From NCBI RefSeq assembly GCF_900451005.1, contig NZ_UGIB01000001.1, positions 1,426,001 through 1,490,000 on the forward strand: a DNA stretch of 64,000 nt. Reading direction: 5' to 3'. Position numbers and translations under genes: made by a program. Shown here in pieces: positions 47,086-56,779 of the stretch (the first letter of the stretch is position 1; the number at the start of each line of letters is the position of its first letter). The notes under the pieces are model-generated. The model searched no databases. It was not told the DNA's origin and saw nothing but the letters and a program-made list of their open reading frames with translations. This DNA comes from Helicobacter fennelliae (GTDB taxonomy: Bacteria > Campylobacterota > Campylobacteria > Campylobacterales > Helicobacteraceae).

Positions 47086-47155
47086 TAGAGTTTAGATTCT
47101 AGATTCTGCTTTGCATAGATTCTAAATTCTAGAATCTATTACAACTCCACAAAAG

Positions 47156-47377
47156 CTATTTTTGCGATGTCGTATCAGTTGTGTTTAAAGTAGATTCTAG
47201 GGTTTTCTCGATTGTGTGTAGTTTTTTGCTCATTTGTGCTGTCGCTGTGATTTGATTGAGTAATACATAGACATTAATCATCAATAACACAACAACCACC
47301 ATTCCCACAAAAATCACTATTTTCATCGCTCTTTTTGCGGTAGAAAGAGCAAGATTCTCGTTGTTTTTATTATTCAT
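47156..47377 (-). CDS. Small single-pass membrane protein at the end of the znu operon
   Basis: A 73-residue protein: charged N-terminus (NNKNNENLALSTAKRA), one membrane helix (IVIFVGMVVVVLLMINVYVLL, split here for length as IVIFVGMVVV-VLLMINVYVLL), then a helical soluble tail. It overlaps the permease gene by 8 bases and therefore belongs to the operon. It resembles small single-helix proteins in other Helicobacter genomes that I recall as an uncharacterised DUF; no function known. Confidence 0.62.
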   Translation of the reverse strand: MNNKNNENLALSTAKRAMKIVIFVGMVVVVLLMINVYVLLNQITATAQMSKKLHTIEKTLESTLNTTDTTSQK

Positions 47378-48185
47378 ACCTTATCCTTTGCATAAGAGAT
47401 TTGATACACATAGCCACGATAAATGCACCCATAGCACACAGCACGATACACGCACCAGAGGCAAGCTCATAATAATATGAGATAAAAAATCCCACCCACA
47501 TAAACACAAGGCACAAAAGGGTTGATACCACAAGCTGCCATTTGAAATTCCTTGTCATCATCATCGCAATATACGCAGGTATTGATACGATTGAGATAAT
47601 CAAAACCAACCCACCAGATCGCATACCCAAAACAATCCCAATCGAACTCAGCACAAAAATCATCGTGATAAAAAAATGTGTCTTGAGATTTTTGAGAGTG
47701 CAAAACTCTTGATCATACAAAATCCCCAGAATCTCACGATAATACATCGCCACAAGACAAACTAGCACAATATCAAACCCGATGATAAACCACAAATCCT
47801 GCCTTGTCGTAAAAATCAAAGAGCCAAAAAGATAACTCTCGATATTGATTTTGTATCCTGAAGCCATATCGATAAAAATAATCCCAACAGCCATACCAAA
47901 CGCCCAAAAAGCAGCGATAAAAGTATCAAGCCTGCCACTATGCTTAAAGCTTGCATACACCATAAAAAGCGACATCAAAACAGCCGCAATCATCGCTCCA
48001 AATAGCGCATTAACCCCAAAAAATAATGCCACGCCAACCCCGCCAAAAGCCGAATGAGCCACGCCTCCAGCCATAAAGACATTTTTATTTGCAACGATAA
48101 TCGAGCCGATGATCCCAGCACTTATGCTTAGGAAAAATGAAGCAATAAGCGCATTTTGGACAAAATAAGAAGCAAAAAAATCCAC
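47370..48185 (-). CDS. znuB: Metal ABC transporter permease (ZnuB-like)
   Basis: Inner-membrane channel subunit of a zinc/manganese importer (ABC-3 family). The 271-residue protein has about eight hydrophobic helices; family signatures are NVFMAGGVAHSAFGGVGVALFFG, GLVLIISIVSIPAY and the GSLIF-region coupling helix. It directly follows mqo (its start overlaps the mqo stop) and is followed by a small membrane protein. With the ATP-binding and substrate-binding genes upstream of mqo it completes the transporter. Confidence 0.88.
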   Translation of the reverse strand: MDFFASYFVQNALIASFFLSISAGIIGSIIVANKNVFMAGGVAHSAFGGVGVALFFGVNALFGAMIAAVLMSLFMVYASFKHSGRLDTFIAAFWAFGMAVGIIFIDMASGYKINIESYLFGSLIFTTRQDLWFIIGFDIVLVCLVAMYYREILGILYDQEFCTLKNLKTHFFITMIFVLSSIGIVLGMRSGGLVLIISIVSIPAYIAMMMTRNFKWQLVVSTLLCLVFMWVGFFISYYYELASGACIVLCAMGAFIVAMCIKSLMQRIRYE

Positions 48186-49540
48186 TATAATTCTTCAGGT
48201 GAGAGATCTTGCAAAAATCTTGTCGTATCAAAAGTAGCATTGAGATATTTAGTGATTTCCAACGCATCAATATAGGCATTTTGCAGGCAACTTGTCGCCC
48301 CCGGAGATGGCGTCATATTAAATGTAATGCCTTTATTTGTGATGATTTTTTTCTCGCCAAGCTCTAGTTTTTTGGCACTTCTATCGACAACTTGAGGACG
48401 CACTTCCCCATAGCCTTTTGCGTATTCTAAATCCCCAACTCGAAGTGATGGTATAAGCTTTCTTGCGTCTTTTAAAAATTCGCGTTTGCCAAAAAATGGA
48501 ATCTCAAAAATAATATTTTTAAGCACATACGCGCGGATTTCTGGATCTTTTATCAGATCAAGCAATACCCCAAAAATCTCTCTATGAAAATCCACCTTAG
48601 CCAAATCCGTGCTAATCCCGCTAAACCAATACTTACTTCTCTCAAGCTTTGGCATAGCAATAGCCGTAGGTCCAATCCTTGTGCGATTTGCCACGCCTAT
48701 ATCTGGATCGCCATGCACTGCGGCAAATGGTAATTTTGGATTCTGCACCATATAGACTTTTCCACGCAATAAATTTGGCACAAAATAAAAACTCCCAGCC
48801 ACAGGCAAACAGCCTAAATTAAGCCCATATTGCATAGTTTGAGCCAAAACAAGCGAATAAGAGCCCGCATTGACAAGCACAAATTTTGCATGCACGACTT
48901 CACCACTTTTTGAAGTGAGCGTATAGCCATCTTGTGCGTTTTGCTTGATACTTTTAACCCAAAAATTAAGCAAAACTTGGTTGTTTGGATTTTTTTCTTG
49001 AGCTCGATTTGCAAAGTCCTTGCTTAAAGCTTCAAAATTCATCGCGCACCACGCCTCACGATACCCCGATCCGACAATGTTTTCAGGTCTATCGTTTGTT
49101 CTATCTACCCCCAAAATGATATTTGGCTCAATTTGTTTGATAGTCCCCTTATCAAACCATTCCAAATCAGGAAAAACCTCCAAAAACTCATGATGTCGTT
49201 TCTGTATAAATTCACATTCTTTATCGCCAACCCCAATCGCCATTTTTTGTGTTTTATAAATCACTTTATTTTGTAGATTGTGCTTGAGCGCGTAATTAAC
49301 GACTTTTTGCGCAGAAAGTTTGACTTTTTTTGCTTTTTGGGCTGTATAATTTGTCTCTATTGATCCATCATGCACGGTTTGCGAATTTGCCCTTACATTT
49401 GAGCTTACCATTGCCAAATCACTGCATTTTTCGACAATCGCTATACTTTTTACATTGCTATATTCACTCAATGTCCAAAATGTAGCACAACCAGAAACCC
49501 CTCCACCAATGATTACAACATCAAAACTCTCATGATCCAT
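48185..49540 (-). CDS. mqo: Malate:quinone oxidoreductase
   Basis: Membrane-associated FAD enzyme oxidising malate to oxaloacetate with quinone reduction, replacing NAD-malate dehydrogenase in Helicobacter. The 451-residue protein begins [16 protein letters not shown] (FAD site); [34 protein letters not shown] and [18 protein letters not shown] are family blocks. It lies inside the zinc-transporter operon: stop overlapping znuB and start one base from the ABC ATPase. H. pylori HP0086 is the homologue (from memory). Confidence 0.93.
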   Translation of the reverse strand: MDHESFDVVIIGGGVSGCATFWTLSEYSNVKSIAIVEKCSDLAMVSSNVRANSQTVHDGSIETNYTAQKAKKVKLSAQKVVNYALKHNLQNKVIYKTQKMAIGVGDKECEFIQKRHHEFLEVFPDLEWFDKGTIKQIEPNIILGVDRTNDRPENIVGSGYREAWCAMNFEALSKDFANRAQEKNPNNQVLLNFWVKSIKQNAQDGYTLTSKSGEVVHAKFVLVNAGSYSLVLAQTMQYGLNLGCLPVAGSFYFVPNLLRGKVYMVQNPKLPFAAVHGDPDIGVANRTRIGPTAIAMPKLERSKYWFSGISTDLAKVDFHREIFGVLLDLIKDPEIRAYVLKNIIFEIPFFGKREFLKDARKLIPSLRVGDLEYAKGYGEVRPQVVDRSAKKLELGEKKIITNKGITFNMTPSPGATSCLQNAYIDALEITKYLNATFDTTRFLQDLSPEEL

Positions 49541-50272
49541 TTATTTTTTCTCCTTATCGCCAACACCAAAATGACTTAAAATAGTAAAATCACTCATATT
49601 GTCTTTGCTCTCACCCAATCGTGCCATATCCCTTAAAGTTGCCTTTTTATCGATAAACAATACCCGATTTGCATAGCCAAATAAAACTGATATATCGTGA
49701 CTGATTGCTATTATAGTATGAAACTTATTAATCTTTTTTAAACTCTCATAGATTTCTTTTTGGATTATTTTATCAATGCTTGAAGTCGGCTCATCAAGCA
49801 CGATGAGCTTTGGATCACCACAAAGAGCGCGAGCTATCAAAACCCTCTGCCTTTGCCCGCCAGAAAGCTCATTCATTTTTTTGTATGCAAGATTTGCGAT
49901 ACCAAGCTTTTCAAGATATGCAAATGCTTGCTGTTTTTGGTGAGGATTTGGACGAAAGCCAAACCATCTTCTCTCAAAAAACCCCATCAATACAACATCA
50001 ATAACTTGAATCGGAAAATCACTATTGAGATTTGTATCTTGTGGCACATAGCCAATTTGCGTATCTATATAATGTATGATTTCTCCGCTTTTAGGCTTTA
50101 AAAGCCCAATGATAAGCTTTATAAGCGTTGTTTTGCCTCCTCCATTTGGTCCGATAATAGCCAAAAAATCATTTTGATATAGCTTAAGATTGATATGCTC
50201 TAAGACTTTTTCTCTCTCATACCAAAAGCTCACATCTTTTAATTCTAGAATCTGCTCTTGTGTTTTATGCAT
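49541..50272 (-). CDS. znuC: Metal ABC transporter ATP-binding protein (ZnuC-like)
   Basis: Energises the zinc importer. The 243-residue protein has Walker A GPNGGGKTT, Q-loop GYVPQD, ABC signature LSGGQRQRVLIARAL, Walker B LIVLDEPTSSID and H-loop AISHD. KDVSFWYEREKVLEHI at the start is typical of the ZnuC/MntB group. It follows znuA by 9 bases and precedes mqo without a gap. Confidence 0.93.
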   Translation of the reverse strand: MHKTQEQILELKDVSFWYEREKVLEHINLKLYQNDFLAIIGPNGGGKTTLIKLIIGLLKPKSGEIIHYIDTQIGYVPQDTNLNSDFPIQVIDVVLMGFFERRWFGFRPNPHQKQQAFAYLEKLGIANLAYKKMNELSGGQRQRVLIARALCGDPKLIVLDEPTSSIDKIIQKEIYESLKKINKFHTIIAISHDISVLFGYANRVLFIDKKATLRDMARLGESKDNMSDFTILSHFGVGDKEKK

Positions 50273-50281
50273 TAGATAGGC

Positions 50282-51109
50282 TCACTGATAGGCGATTTTT
50301 CTTGCGATCTCATACATATTATCCGCCCAATCCGCTCTCAATGGATCTAAGATCACCACTTCTAGTCCTAGCATAGAGGCGATTTGATTGATTGTAGCGG
50401 GGTCAAATTGCGGCTGTGAAAACAATCGCTTTATATTTTCTTTGCGGATAAGGCGCACAATCTCATCAAGTCGCTTTGTCTTTGTCTCTTTGCCATCAAG
50501 TTCCAAAGCGACTTCCCTAAGTCCAAATTCTTTGGCTAAATACCCAAAACCCGGGTGAATGACAATAAAAGTTTTGGTATGAGATTCTAAAAAAATCTGC
50601 TTAAAATCTGTCTGCATTACTGCAATTTGCGCCAAAAAATCATTGAGATTTTGCATATAGAAGTCTTTGTAAGCAGAATCTAGCTTAATAAATACATCAC
50701 AAATCTCTTGTGCTTGCATTTGTGCGAGATTGAGCGAGATCCAAATATGCGGATCGTGATGAGTGTGAATATCGCTCTTTGTGTAGTTCTCGTTGTTTTT
50801 GGAAAGTATTTTATCAGCGAGATTGATATAGCGCAATGACGCATTAAGCGTGCTAAATCGTTTTATCCACTCTTCTTCATAATCCATTCCCACACCAAAA
50901 AACAAATGCGCTTTTTGAATGATTTGCGCCTCTTTTGGCGATGGCTCAAAGGTTTCTGGCACGATTCCTTGAGGCACCATAATGCTTACTTTTGCCCGAT
51001 CTTTGGCAATTGCTTTGATGAAATACTCTTGCGGAGCCACACTCACTACGACATTAATCTCTGCTAGCATCACACAAATACCAAACGCCATACCCAAAAA
51101 AACTCTCAT
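50282..51109 (-). CDS. znuA: Zinc ABC transporter substrate-binding protein (ZnuA-like)
   Basis: Periplasmic metal receptor of cluster A-I. The 275-residue protein has a signal peptide (FLGMAFGICVMLAEI), lobes joined by a long helix, and ligands H121 in HHDPHIWIS, H185 in IVIHPGFGY and D255 in ILDPLRAD. The first canonical ligand, the His of the PHxFEP block, is Glu here (E52 in VPETFEPSP). A short His stretch (HTHHDPH, 115-121) precedes the second ligand. It heads the operon znuA-znuC-mqo-znuB; its start overlaps the NlpC/P60 gene by 4 bases. Zinc over manganese is inference. Confidence 0.85.
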   Translation of the reverse strand: MRVFLGMAFGICVMLAEINVVVSVAPQEYFIKAIAKDRAKVSIMVPQGIVPETFEPSPKEAQIIQKAHLFFGVGMDYEEEWIKRFSTLNASLRYINLADKILSKNNENYTKSDIHTHHDPHIWISLNLAQMQAQEICDVFIKLDSAYKDFYMQNLNDFLAQIAVMQTDFKQIFLESHTKTFIVIHPGFGYLAKEFGLREVALELDGKETKTKRLDEIVRLIRKENIKRLFSQPQFDPATINQIASMLGLEVVILDPLRADWADNMYEIARKIAYQ

Positions 51110-52481
51110 AATCCCTCCATATACATATATAAATCAGACATTCCCAAAATCCGATCAACTAGCAATGTATGCGAGAATCTACCATTATTTTCTGCTCCTG
51201 CATACAAAGTAGAGATCACAACCCCGCCAAACATATTTTGGGTTTTGCTAAATATCGTAGAAGTGCTGACACTCCAAACACTATGAGCGACAATGGCTTT
51301 ATTATTGTATGTCCCAAGATAAATCATAATATGTCCCTTAAGCCATAAAATAGTCGCAAATGGCGTGGCGTTTTCTATGATGTATCGCTCTTTTTCTTCG
51401 CGACTTTTTGTGCGTAAATCAATCATATTTTTTGCATAATGAGCTTGAGCTTGAGAATTCCTAGGCAAATACACACCAAAATACCCAAAGCTATCTCGCA
51501 CAAAAGCCGAGCAATCACGATTACCCAAATATCCACCCCAACCATATTTATCGCCTATCATGGTATTGAGAATCTCTGCCATTGCATAAGGGGTGAGCTT
51601 TTGTGGAAATTCGCTAAAGTCAGAATCCCTCACTTGAGCCAACGAGATTTGCAATGAGCCATTAGATTCTCTTGAAAACACATATACAAGCTTTGTGTCT
51701 TGATGTGATTTTGGCTGATTAGTAGCAATCCTAAAAATCTGTCCGATTCGAGCCAATCCTACAAAATCACCCTTTTGACTATAAAGCCCTATATTATCGG
51801 TATTTGGCGTAATGTAATGCAGTGTAGTGCTTTGCTTTGTATCCATAAGAAGTGCGATTTGATCATCGCTAATATAAGCAAGATCATCAACCCTCACCCA
51901 GCCATACACGAAATTTGTCTGAATATGCGCCCATTGTTTTGTGCTATCAAAAGCGTAATCAGCACGGGCGTGCCTGCAAAAATCCTTGAATTTTGCCAAC
52001 GATCAAATGGATAGCCATCTTTTGACTTGAAATAAGGCTTATCAGTAGGCACAGCGCGCGCATCAGATTCTCGCACGATAATGGCTTTTGTCTTGGCATT
52101 TGGATAAGTATCAATCTCCATATCTTGATAAATGCGCTGTGTAAAATCAAGCGAATTTGGCAATAGATTCTCGCCAAAACCAGGATTTTTAAGCAAACTA
52201 TCAAGCATCCAAAACACTTCATTTGTGTGCGGATTTATCTCCATATCATTCCAAGGCTGGGACCAAAGCTTGAAATACAACTCCGCAAGCTTTGCGCTCT
52301 GCTCTTGCGAGATTTTATAGCTTTGAGAGACATACACGCGCGCATCTTGAGAGAGTTCTGTTAAATCTTGTGGAATTTTTGTCGTGGTGTGTTTTGCGCA
52401 CCCTGCCAAAACCCAACCCACAAAAGCATAACTCGCCAAAACATAGCAAGTAGCAAGTAAAAAACGTCTTTTTGTCCTCAT
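51106..52481 (-). pseudogene. NlpC/P60 peptidoglycan endopeptidase lipoprotein, frameshifted
   Basis: Two open frames join into one protein. The first (52481 onward) has a lipoprotein signal (FVGWVLAGCAKH) and an SH3-type module up to AGTPVLIT. The second resumes FDSTKQWAHIQTNFVYGWV and continues through a second SH3-like module to an NlpC/P60 domain with catalytic Cys in NRDCSAFVRDSFG and His in KGHIMIYLG. They are one base out of phase at a TTTT run (AAAA at 51949-51952 on the plus strand); a fifth T would restore the frame. Either a recent mutation, phase variation, or sequencing error. The homologue next to mqo in H. pylori is HP0087 (from memory). Confidence 0.85.
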
Positions 52482-52575
52482 TGATTATCCTTTCCATTTT
52501 GTTTGTATTGACTCGCTCACATTTATTTATTTTTGCGTGAGTTGATTATTTATATCTTTTGCATATTTTTATTGC

Positions 52576-52914
52576 TTACCCAAAGATATTTTGGTAATGT
52601 ATTTCATCAAATCCAATGATTAGATTCTCGTTGTATTCGATGACTGGGCGTTTGATAAGAAGTGGAAATTCAGACATTTTTTGGATTTTTTGCTCTTGTG
52701 TGAGGTTTTCTTTGGCAAGTGAGAGTTTTTTATATGTCATTCCTTTTGTGTTAAGCACGACATCAACGCCTGCTTTTTTGACCCATGATGTGATCTTATC
52801 TATATGTGGTGGCTGCTTTTTTAGATCGATAAATTCATATTTGATATGCCTAGAATCTAAAAAATTCATCGCTTTTTTGACACTTCCGCAATTTATGATT
52901 CCATATAATTTCAT
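52576..52914 (-). CDS. ArsC/Spx-like family protein (YffB type)
   Basis: A 112-residue thioredoxin-fold protein of the ArsC/Spx/YffB group. It begins KLYGIINCGSVKKAMNFLD with the single active-site Cys (C9) and a Ser instead of the second Cys of Spx, then WVKKAGVDVVLNTKGMTYKKL and SEFPLLIKRPVIEY (conserved RP-V block). It overlaps the following phosphatase gene by 4 bases and probably forms an operon with it. Glutathione-related function is uncertain. A 94-base gap separates it from the NlpC/P60 gene. Confidence 0.82.
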   Translation of the reverse strand: MKLYGIINCGSVKKAMNFLDSRHIKYEFIDLKKQPPHIDKITSWVKKAGVDVVLNTKGMTYKKLSLAKENLTQEQKIQKMSEFPLLIKRPVIEYNENLIIGFDEIHYQNIFG

Positions 52915-53345
52915 GCAAACTCCTGTAATAGATTTTTGATTCCTGATTCAAGGAGCTTATACACCTCCTCAAATCTCTCGCCCCCAGCATAATACGGATC
53001 CATAACCTCCACTCCACCCAAGCCAAAATCTCCCAAAAGCTTAATTTTTTGAGGTTCAAAGCCAAGTCGTATGAGATTAGCAATATTTTGTCTATCCATA
53101 GCAACAAACAAATCCACATCACTATGCCCATATACGCTCACTTGCTTGCTTGTGTAATGCGAAATGTCAATATTATGCGCCTTAGCCACTGCAATCGATC
53201 GAGAATCTACACTCTCACCATTATGAAATCCTGAAGTCCCAGCCGAGCTAAAGACAAGCTTATCGCCGCTATACAAGTGCTTTGCTATCCCTTCAGCCAA
53301 TGGCGAGCGACAAATGTTTCCAAGACACACAAATACAATCTTCAT
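52911..53345 (-). CDS. Low-molecular-weight protein-tyrosine phosphatase
   Basis: A 144-residue phosphatase with the P-loop VFVCLGNICRSPLAEG: nucleophile C7 and R13 in C-x5-R. The general-acid Asp is in EVMDPYYAGGERF near residue 115. Length normal. Overlaps both neighbours by 4 bases (ATGA junctions), so it is co-translated with the ArsC-like and membrane-protein genes. Substrates unknown; family members act on phosphotyrosine in polysaccharide or stress pathways. Confidence 0.9.
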   Translation of the reverse strand: MKIVFVCLGNICRSPLAEGIAKHLYSGDKLVFSSAGTSGFHNGESVDSRSIAVAKAHNIDISHYTSKQVSVYGHSDVDLFVAMDRQNIANLIRLGFEPQKIKLLGDFGLGGVEVMDPYYAGGERFEEVYKLLESGIKNLLQEFA

Positions 53346-54328
53346 TTTTTCCTCTTCAATATATGAAATATATTTTTATTACCAGAATCTAGCTTTTTGA
53401 GATTCTGCTCTTGATTATTTAGATTCTGTATATCTTGCATTTTTGGATTCTGTTTTTTTAGATTCTGCCATTTTGGATTTTGTTTGGGTTTGGATTCTCT
53501 TTGCATACTTGCGCTCATCCAGTCTCCACACCAGCCCATAAGAGCGATGATGATAAAAATCATTCGTGTGGTATTGTAATTGGTTTGAGAAATCACCTTT
53601 GATGAAAAAATAAAAATCAACACCCCAATAATCAGCCACAATACATTTGCATATTCATAGAATCCAAATGCTTTATTGTCGCGATAAAGCATAATCACTA
53701 AAAGCAGTAGCCCAACATAAAAAGTCCATAAATCCAGATATAGCCATAAATTGTTTTTGTCATAAAATGGCTGAATCCCGCACGCAAACAACATAAACAA
53801 CGAGACATTAAGCGATGGCTTATAAAATTCAAGTCGCTCTCCCCATTTATTAAAAATATTGAGCCTCCACTTCAACGCCCCAAGCAACAACGGACACAAT
53901 ATAAAAAAGATATACAACAAAATAAACACACAAATAAGCAATAAATTATCTAAAAAAATCCCGCTTAATTTATTACTCAAACCATAAGTGATATTGATCG
54001 TTTCTGTGGCGTGATTACCTAGAATCCGCGTGATAAACACAATAAAAACAATAAGCCCAATCCCGCCTGCCAAATAGCGATCAAAAAGGTTATTGATATT
54101 GTTTTGCAAGGATTTAAGGACAAATACCACACACATAATCACCCAGCCTAGCAATAAAATATTATTGACAAAATCATACGCCCGATATGGCGCAGAAAAT
54201 ACCAAAAAAAGCTGCGCGAAAGTATCGCTCAAACTCGAGACAATCAAAGACAAAAAGACAAAAATTGCCATAAAGAAAAAAATTGATGAAAACACGACTC
54301 TACTAGAAATATTGCTTGAGATATTCAT
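53342..54328 (-). CDS. Multi-pass membrane protein of unknown function
   Basis: A 328-residue protein with about eight membrane helices (residues about 12-275), no recognised family motif, and a polar Asn/Gln/Lys-rich tail (PKQNPKWQNLKKQNPK, about 283-320). The tail DNA has repeated AGATTCT-type heptamers about every 20-30 bases, so the low-complexity segment may be an insertion of that repeat. It overlaps the phosphatase gene downstream by 4 bases, and its start lies 10 bases after the amiA stop. No function can be assigned. Confidence 0.7.
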   Translation of the reverse strand: MNISSNISSRVVFSSIFFFMAIFVFLSLIVSSLSDTFAQLFLVFSAPYRAYDFVNNILLLGWVIMCVVFVLKSLQNNINNLFDRYLAGGIGLIVFIVFITRILGNHATETINITYGLSNKLSGIFLDNLLLICVFILLYIFFILCPLLLGALKWRLNIFNKWGERLEFYKPSLNVSLFMLFACGIQPFYDKNNLWLYLDLWTFYVGLLLLVIMLYRDNKAFGFYEYANVLWLIIGVLIFIFSSKVISQTNYNTTRMIFIIIALMGWCGDWMSASMQRESKPKQNPKWQNLKKQNPKMQDIQNLNNQEQNLKKLDSGNKNIFHILKRKK

Positions 54329-54337
54329 AAAACAATC

Positions 54338-55675
54338 CTAATAATTCTTTGCGATAAATCCATCGACACCATTTGCGATCCCGATTGCCAAAAATCTTTG
54401 ATATTTTTCATCATTGAGCCTGACTGATTCTATTGGGTTAGAATTATACCCTATTTCTACCAATACCGAAGGCATTAATGCGCCTGCCAAAACCCAAAAA
54501 GGACCTTCCCTTACCCCGCCATCAACAATTCCTTGATAATTTTTTTTTAATTCATTTAAGATTCCGTATTGAATATCGATTGCAAGCTTATTTGAAGCAA
54601 GCAAGCGATGAGAATTTAGCGAATTCAAAAAAGTTTGCTTTGAAAAAAAATTCATCACATCAATATCATCTTTGTTCTCCTGCTCGGCGACATCTCTAGC
54701 CCTATCGCTCCTTGCTGCAGAGAGAAAATATGTCTCTACACCTTTTGGCGATTTGCTCGAAGTCTTTGGCACAGAATTTGCGTGGATTGAGATAAATAAA
54801 TCCGCGTTTTTGGAGTTTGCAAAATCTGTGCGCTCTTTGAGATTGATATACACATCTTTATCGCGCGTCATATAGGTAATATAGCCTCTTTTTTTGAGTT
54901 CTTTATTGAGGGCTTGCGCGACTTTTAAGACAATATGCTTTTCGCATACTTTTGTCTCTCCTATGGCTCCACAATCCTTTCCTCCATGCCCTGCGTCAAT
55001 AACAATTTTGTATTTATTTTTGGTATGTGAGGAAGTGGATATGACTTGAGTTGGCGCGGGTTTGGGTGGATTTTGTGCCTTAGTGCTTGTAGTGCTTGTG
55101 GCAGTAGTTGTGGGTTGGGTAGGCTTAGGAGTTGATTTAGGTTGTGTATTTGTTTGGTTTTTGGGTTGAGATTGGGCGGTTGATTTGGGTTGTGTTTGTG
55201 GATTTGACTTGGATTGATTTGGGGTATTTGATTGGGCTGGTTTTGTGATTTGTTTTGGGCTAGGAGGTTGCGTAGCAGAAGGATTTGTCGTGGTTGGCTT
55301 TGTTGTAGGCTGTTTAGATTCTGGAATCTTATCCATAAAAGAGATATATATATTTTTTTGGATAATTTTTATCTGATGGCTCATATAATTTCCATTATCA
55401 ATCACAATTCTTGTGGTTTTGGGCGTGTTTTGCGCGATTGTGATTTGAGCATGGCTTGGAAAATAATATACCTTTTTGCCATTATCAAGCACTGCATTTA
55501 TATCGACATAAAGGCTTGTGTTAGAGATTTTGCGCGTGATAATCTCAACATCACTCATATCATCTGAAAACACTATCTTAAGACTACTTGCGCCAAATGC
55601 CACTGAATTTGTAATATGCACTTGCGCGTTTAGCACAACTGCAAGCACAAACAACAGCAGGAGACGCGACACCAT
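54338..55675 (-). CDS. amiA: N-acetylmuramoyl-L-alanine amidase (Amidase_3), AmiA-like
   Basis: Periplasmic zinc amidase that cuts stem peptides from peptidoglycan and is needed for daughter-cell separation. The 445-residue protein has a signal peptide (LLLLFVLAVVLNA), an AMIN-like beta domain (about 20-115), a Pro/Thr/Gln-rich linker (about 118-210), and the catalytic domain starting KIVIDAGHGGKDCGAIG with zinc ligands His, the Glu of VCEKHIVL, SIHAN and a final VEIGYNSN Glu. Its start overlaps the upstream nitronate monooxygenase-like stop. H. pylori HP0772 is the homologue (from memory). Confidence 0.93.
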   Translation of the reverse strand: MVSRLLLLFVLAVVLNAQVHITNSVAFGASSLKIVFSDDMSDVEIITRKISNTSLYVDINAVLDNGKKVYYFPSHAQITIAQNTPKTTRIVIDNGNYMSHQIKIIQKNIYISFMDKIPESKQPTTKPTTTNPSATQPPSPKQITKPAQSNTPNQSKSNPQTQPKSTAQSQPKNQTNTQPKSTPKPTQPTTTATSTTSTKAQNPPKPAPTQVISTSSHTKNKYKIVIDAGHGGKDCGAIGETKVCEKHIVLKVAQALNKELKKRGYITYMTRDKDVYINLKERTDFANSKNADLFISIHANSVPKTSSKSPKGVETYFLSAARSDRARDVAEQENKDDIDVMNFFSKQTFLNSLNSHRLLASNKLAIDIQYGILNELKKNYQGIVDGGVREGPFWVLAGALMPSVLVEIGYNSNPIESVRLNDEKYQRFLAIGIANGVDGFIAKNY

Positions 55676-56766
55676 TATCCTTGCGTGAGCTCTTCTATCA
55701 ATTCTTTTACACTTATGATTTTTTTGACTTTGTAGCCATTTGCTCCACTAAAATAAAGTCCCTCTCGTATATCTCCTAAATGTCCTTTACCTAAACTATC
55801 AGCGATACAATACCCAACTTTTTTGGCTTCTACACCACGATGACATGGTGCGACACAATTACTTATACATTTTATTTTTGGTGCATTGCCTTCTTGAATG
55901 CGCTTCAATACCCCAATACGCAATGCTCTAGCAGGATAGCCAACAGGCGATTTGACAAGCTCAATATCTTCTTTTTGGATATGAGGCAAAATCTCTTGAT
56001 ATGCTTTTGCATCGCATTCTTTTGTGCCTAAAAATCTCGTCCCCATTTGCACGCCACTTGCACCGAGATTTAAAAATTTATCAATATCTTGCCTATCCCA
56101 AATCCCGCCTGCTGCGATGATTGGAATCCCGCCCCATTGCTGCGATTCTTTAGCAACTTGAGGCACGATATTTTCAAGCTGAAACTCCTCTTTGAAGCAG
56201 TCCTCATACTTAAACCCTTGATGTCCGCCACTTAATGGTCCCTCAACCACGACAGCATCAGGAATTCGCTTAAATCGCTCTTCCCATCGTTTGCAGATAA
56301 TACGCAAAGCCTTTGAAGAAGAGACGATAGGTATAAGCGCGACATCTGGAAAATCTTTGGCAAATTCAGGCATATTTGTAGGAAGTCCTGCGCCTGTTAT
56401 AATCATATTTGCGCCCACTTCGCACGCATCTCTGACAACCCTACCATAGTCATTAATCGCATGCAAAATATTTGCACCAAGCGGATTCTGCCCACAGATT
56501 TTGCGTGCATTTTTAAAAATCTCATTCAACGCCACTTTGGAATAAAAATTAATCGCCTCAAAAGGCTTGCTTGAAACAATGCGCCCTGCAAATTGCATTT
56601 TTTTGTAATACCCTGTCCCAACAGCAGAAATAATCCCTAATGCTCCCTCTTTAGAGACATTGCCTGCTAATTCGTCCCAGCTTATCCCAACTCCCATTCC
56701 ACCTTGAAATATCGGAAACTTGATTGTATGCTTGCCTATTTTTAATGGTTTTAAAGTCGTCTTCAT
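55675..56766 (-). CDS. Nitronate monooxygenase family (NPD) flavoprotein
   Basis: A 363-residue TIM-barrel FMN enzyme of the 2-nitropropane dioxygenase family. Landmarks are KFPIFQGGMGVGISWDELAG near the N-terminus, ITGAGLPTNMPEFAKD, VVVEGPLSGGHQGF (with the catalytic His), AAGGIWDRQDI and MGTRFLGTKECDA. A C-terminal Cys group (KCISNCVAPC) is noteworthy and could bind an iron-sulfur cluster or metal. It precedes amiA with an overlapping stop/start (TAATG). Sits next to tyrS as in HP0773-0774 (from memory); the physiological substrate is unknown. Confidence 0.87.
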   Translation of the reverse strand: MKTTLKPLKIGKHTIKFPIFQGGMGVGISWDELAGNVSKEGALGIISAVGTGYYKKMQFAGRIVSSKPFEAINFYSKVALNEIFKNARKICGQNPLGANILHAINDYGRVVRDACEVGANMIITGAGLPTNMPEFAKDFPDVALIPIVSSSKALRIICKRWEERFKRIPDAVVVEGPLSGGHQGFKYEDCFKEEFQLENIVPQVAKESQQWGGIPIIAAGGIWDRQDIDKFLNLGASGVQMGTRFLGTKECDAKAYQEILPHIQKEDIELVKSPVGYPARALRIGVLKRIQEGNAPKIKCISNCVAPCHRGVEAKKVGYCIADSLGKGHLGDIREGLYFSGANGYKVKKIISVKELIEELTQG

Positions 56767-56779
56767 TAATTACAAATCC

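Noticed and set aside
47088-47142. AGATTCTAGATTCT...TTCTAGAATCT cluster as a bidirectional terminator
   Set aside because: Palindromic but with no stable GC stem or U-tract; equally explained by the genome-wide heptamer.
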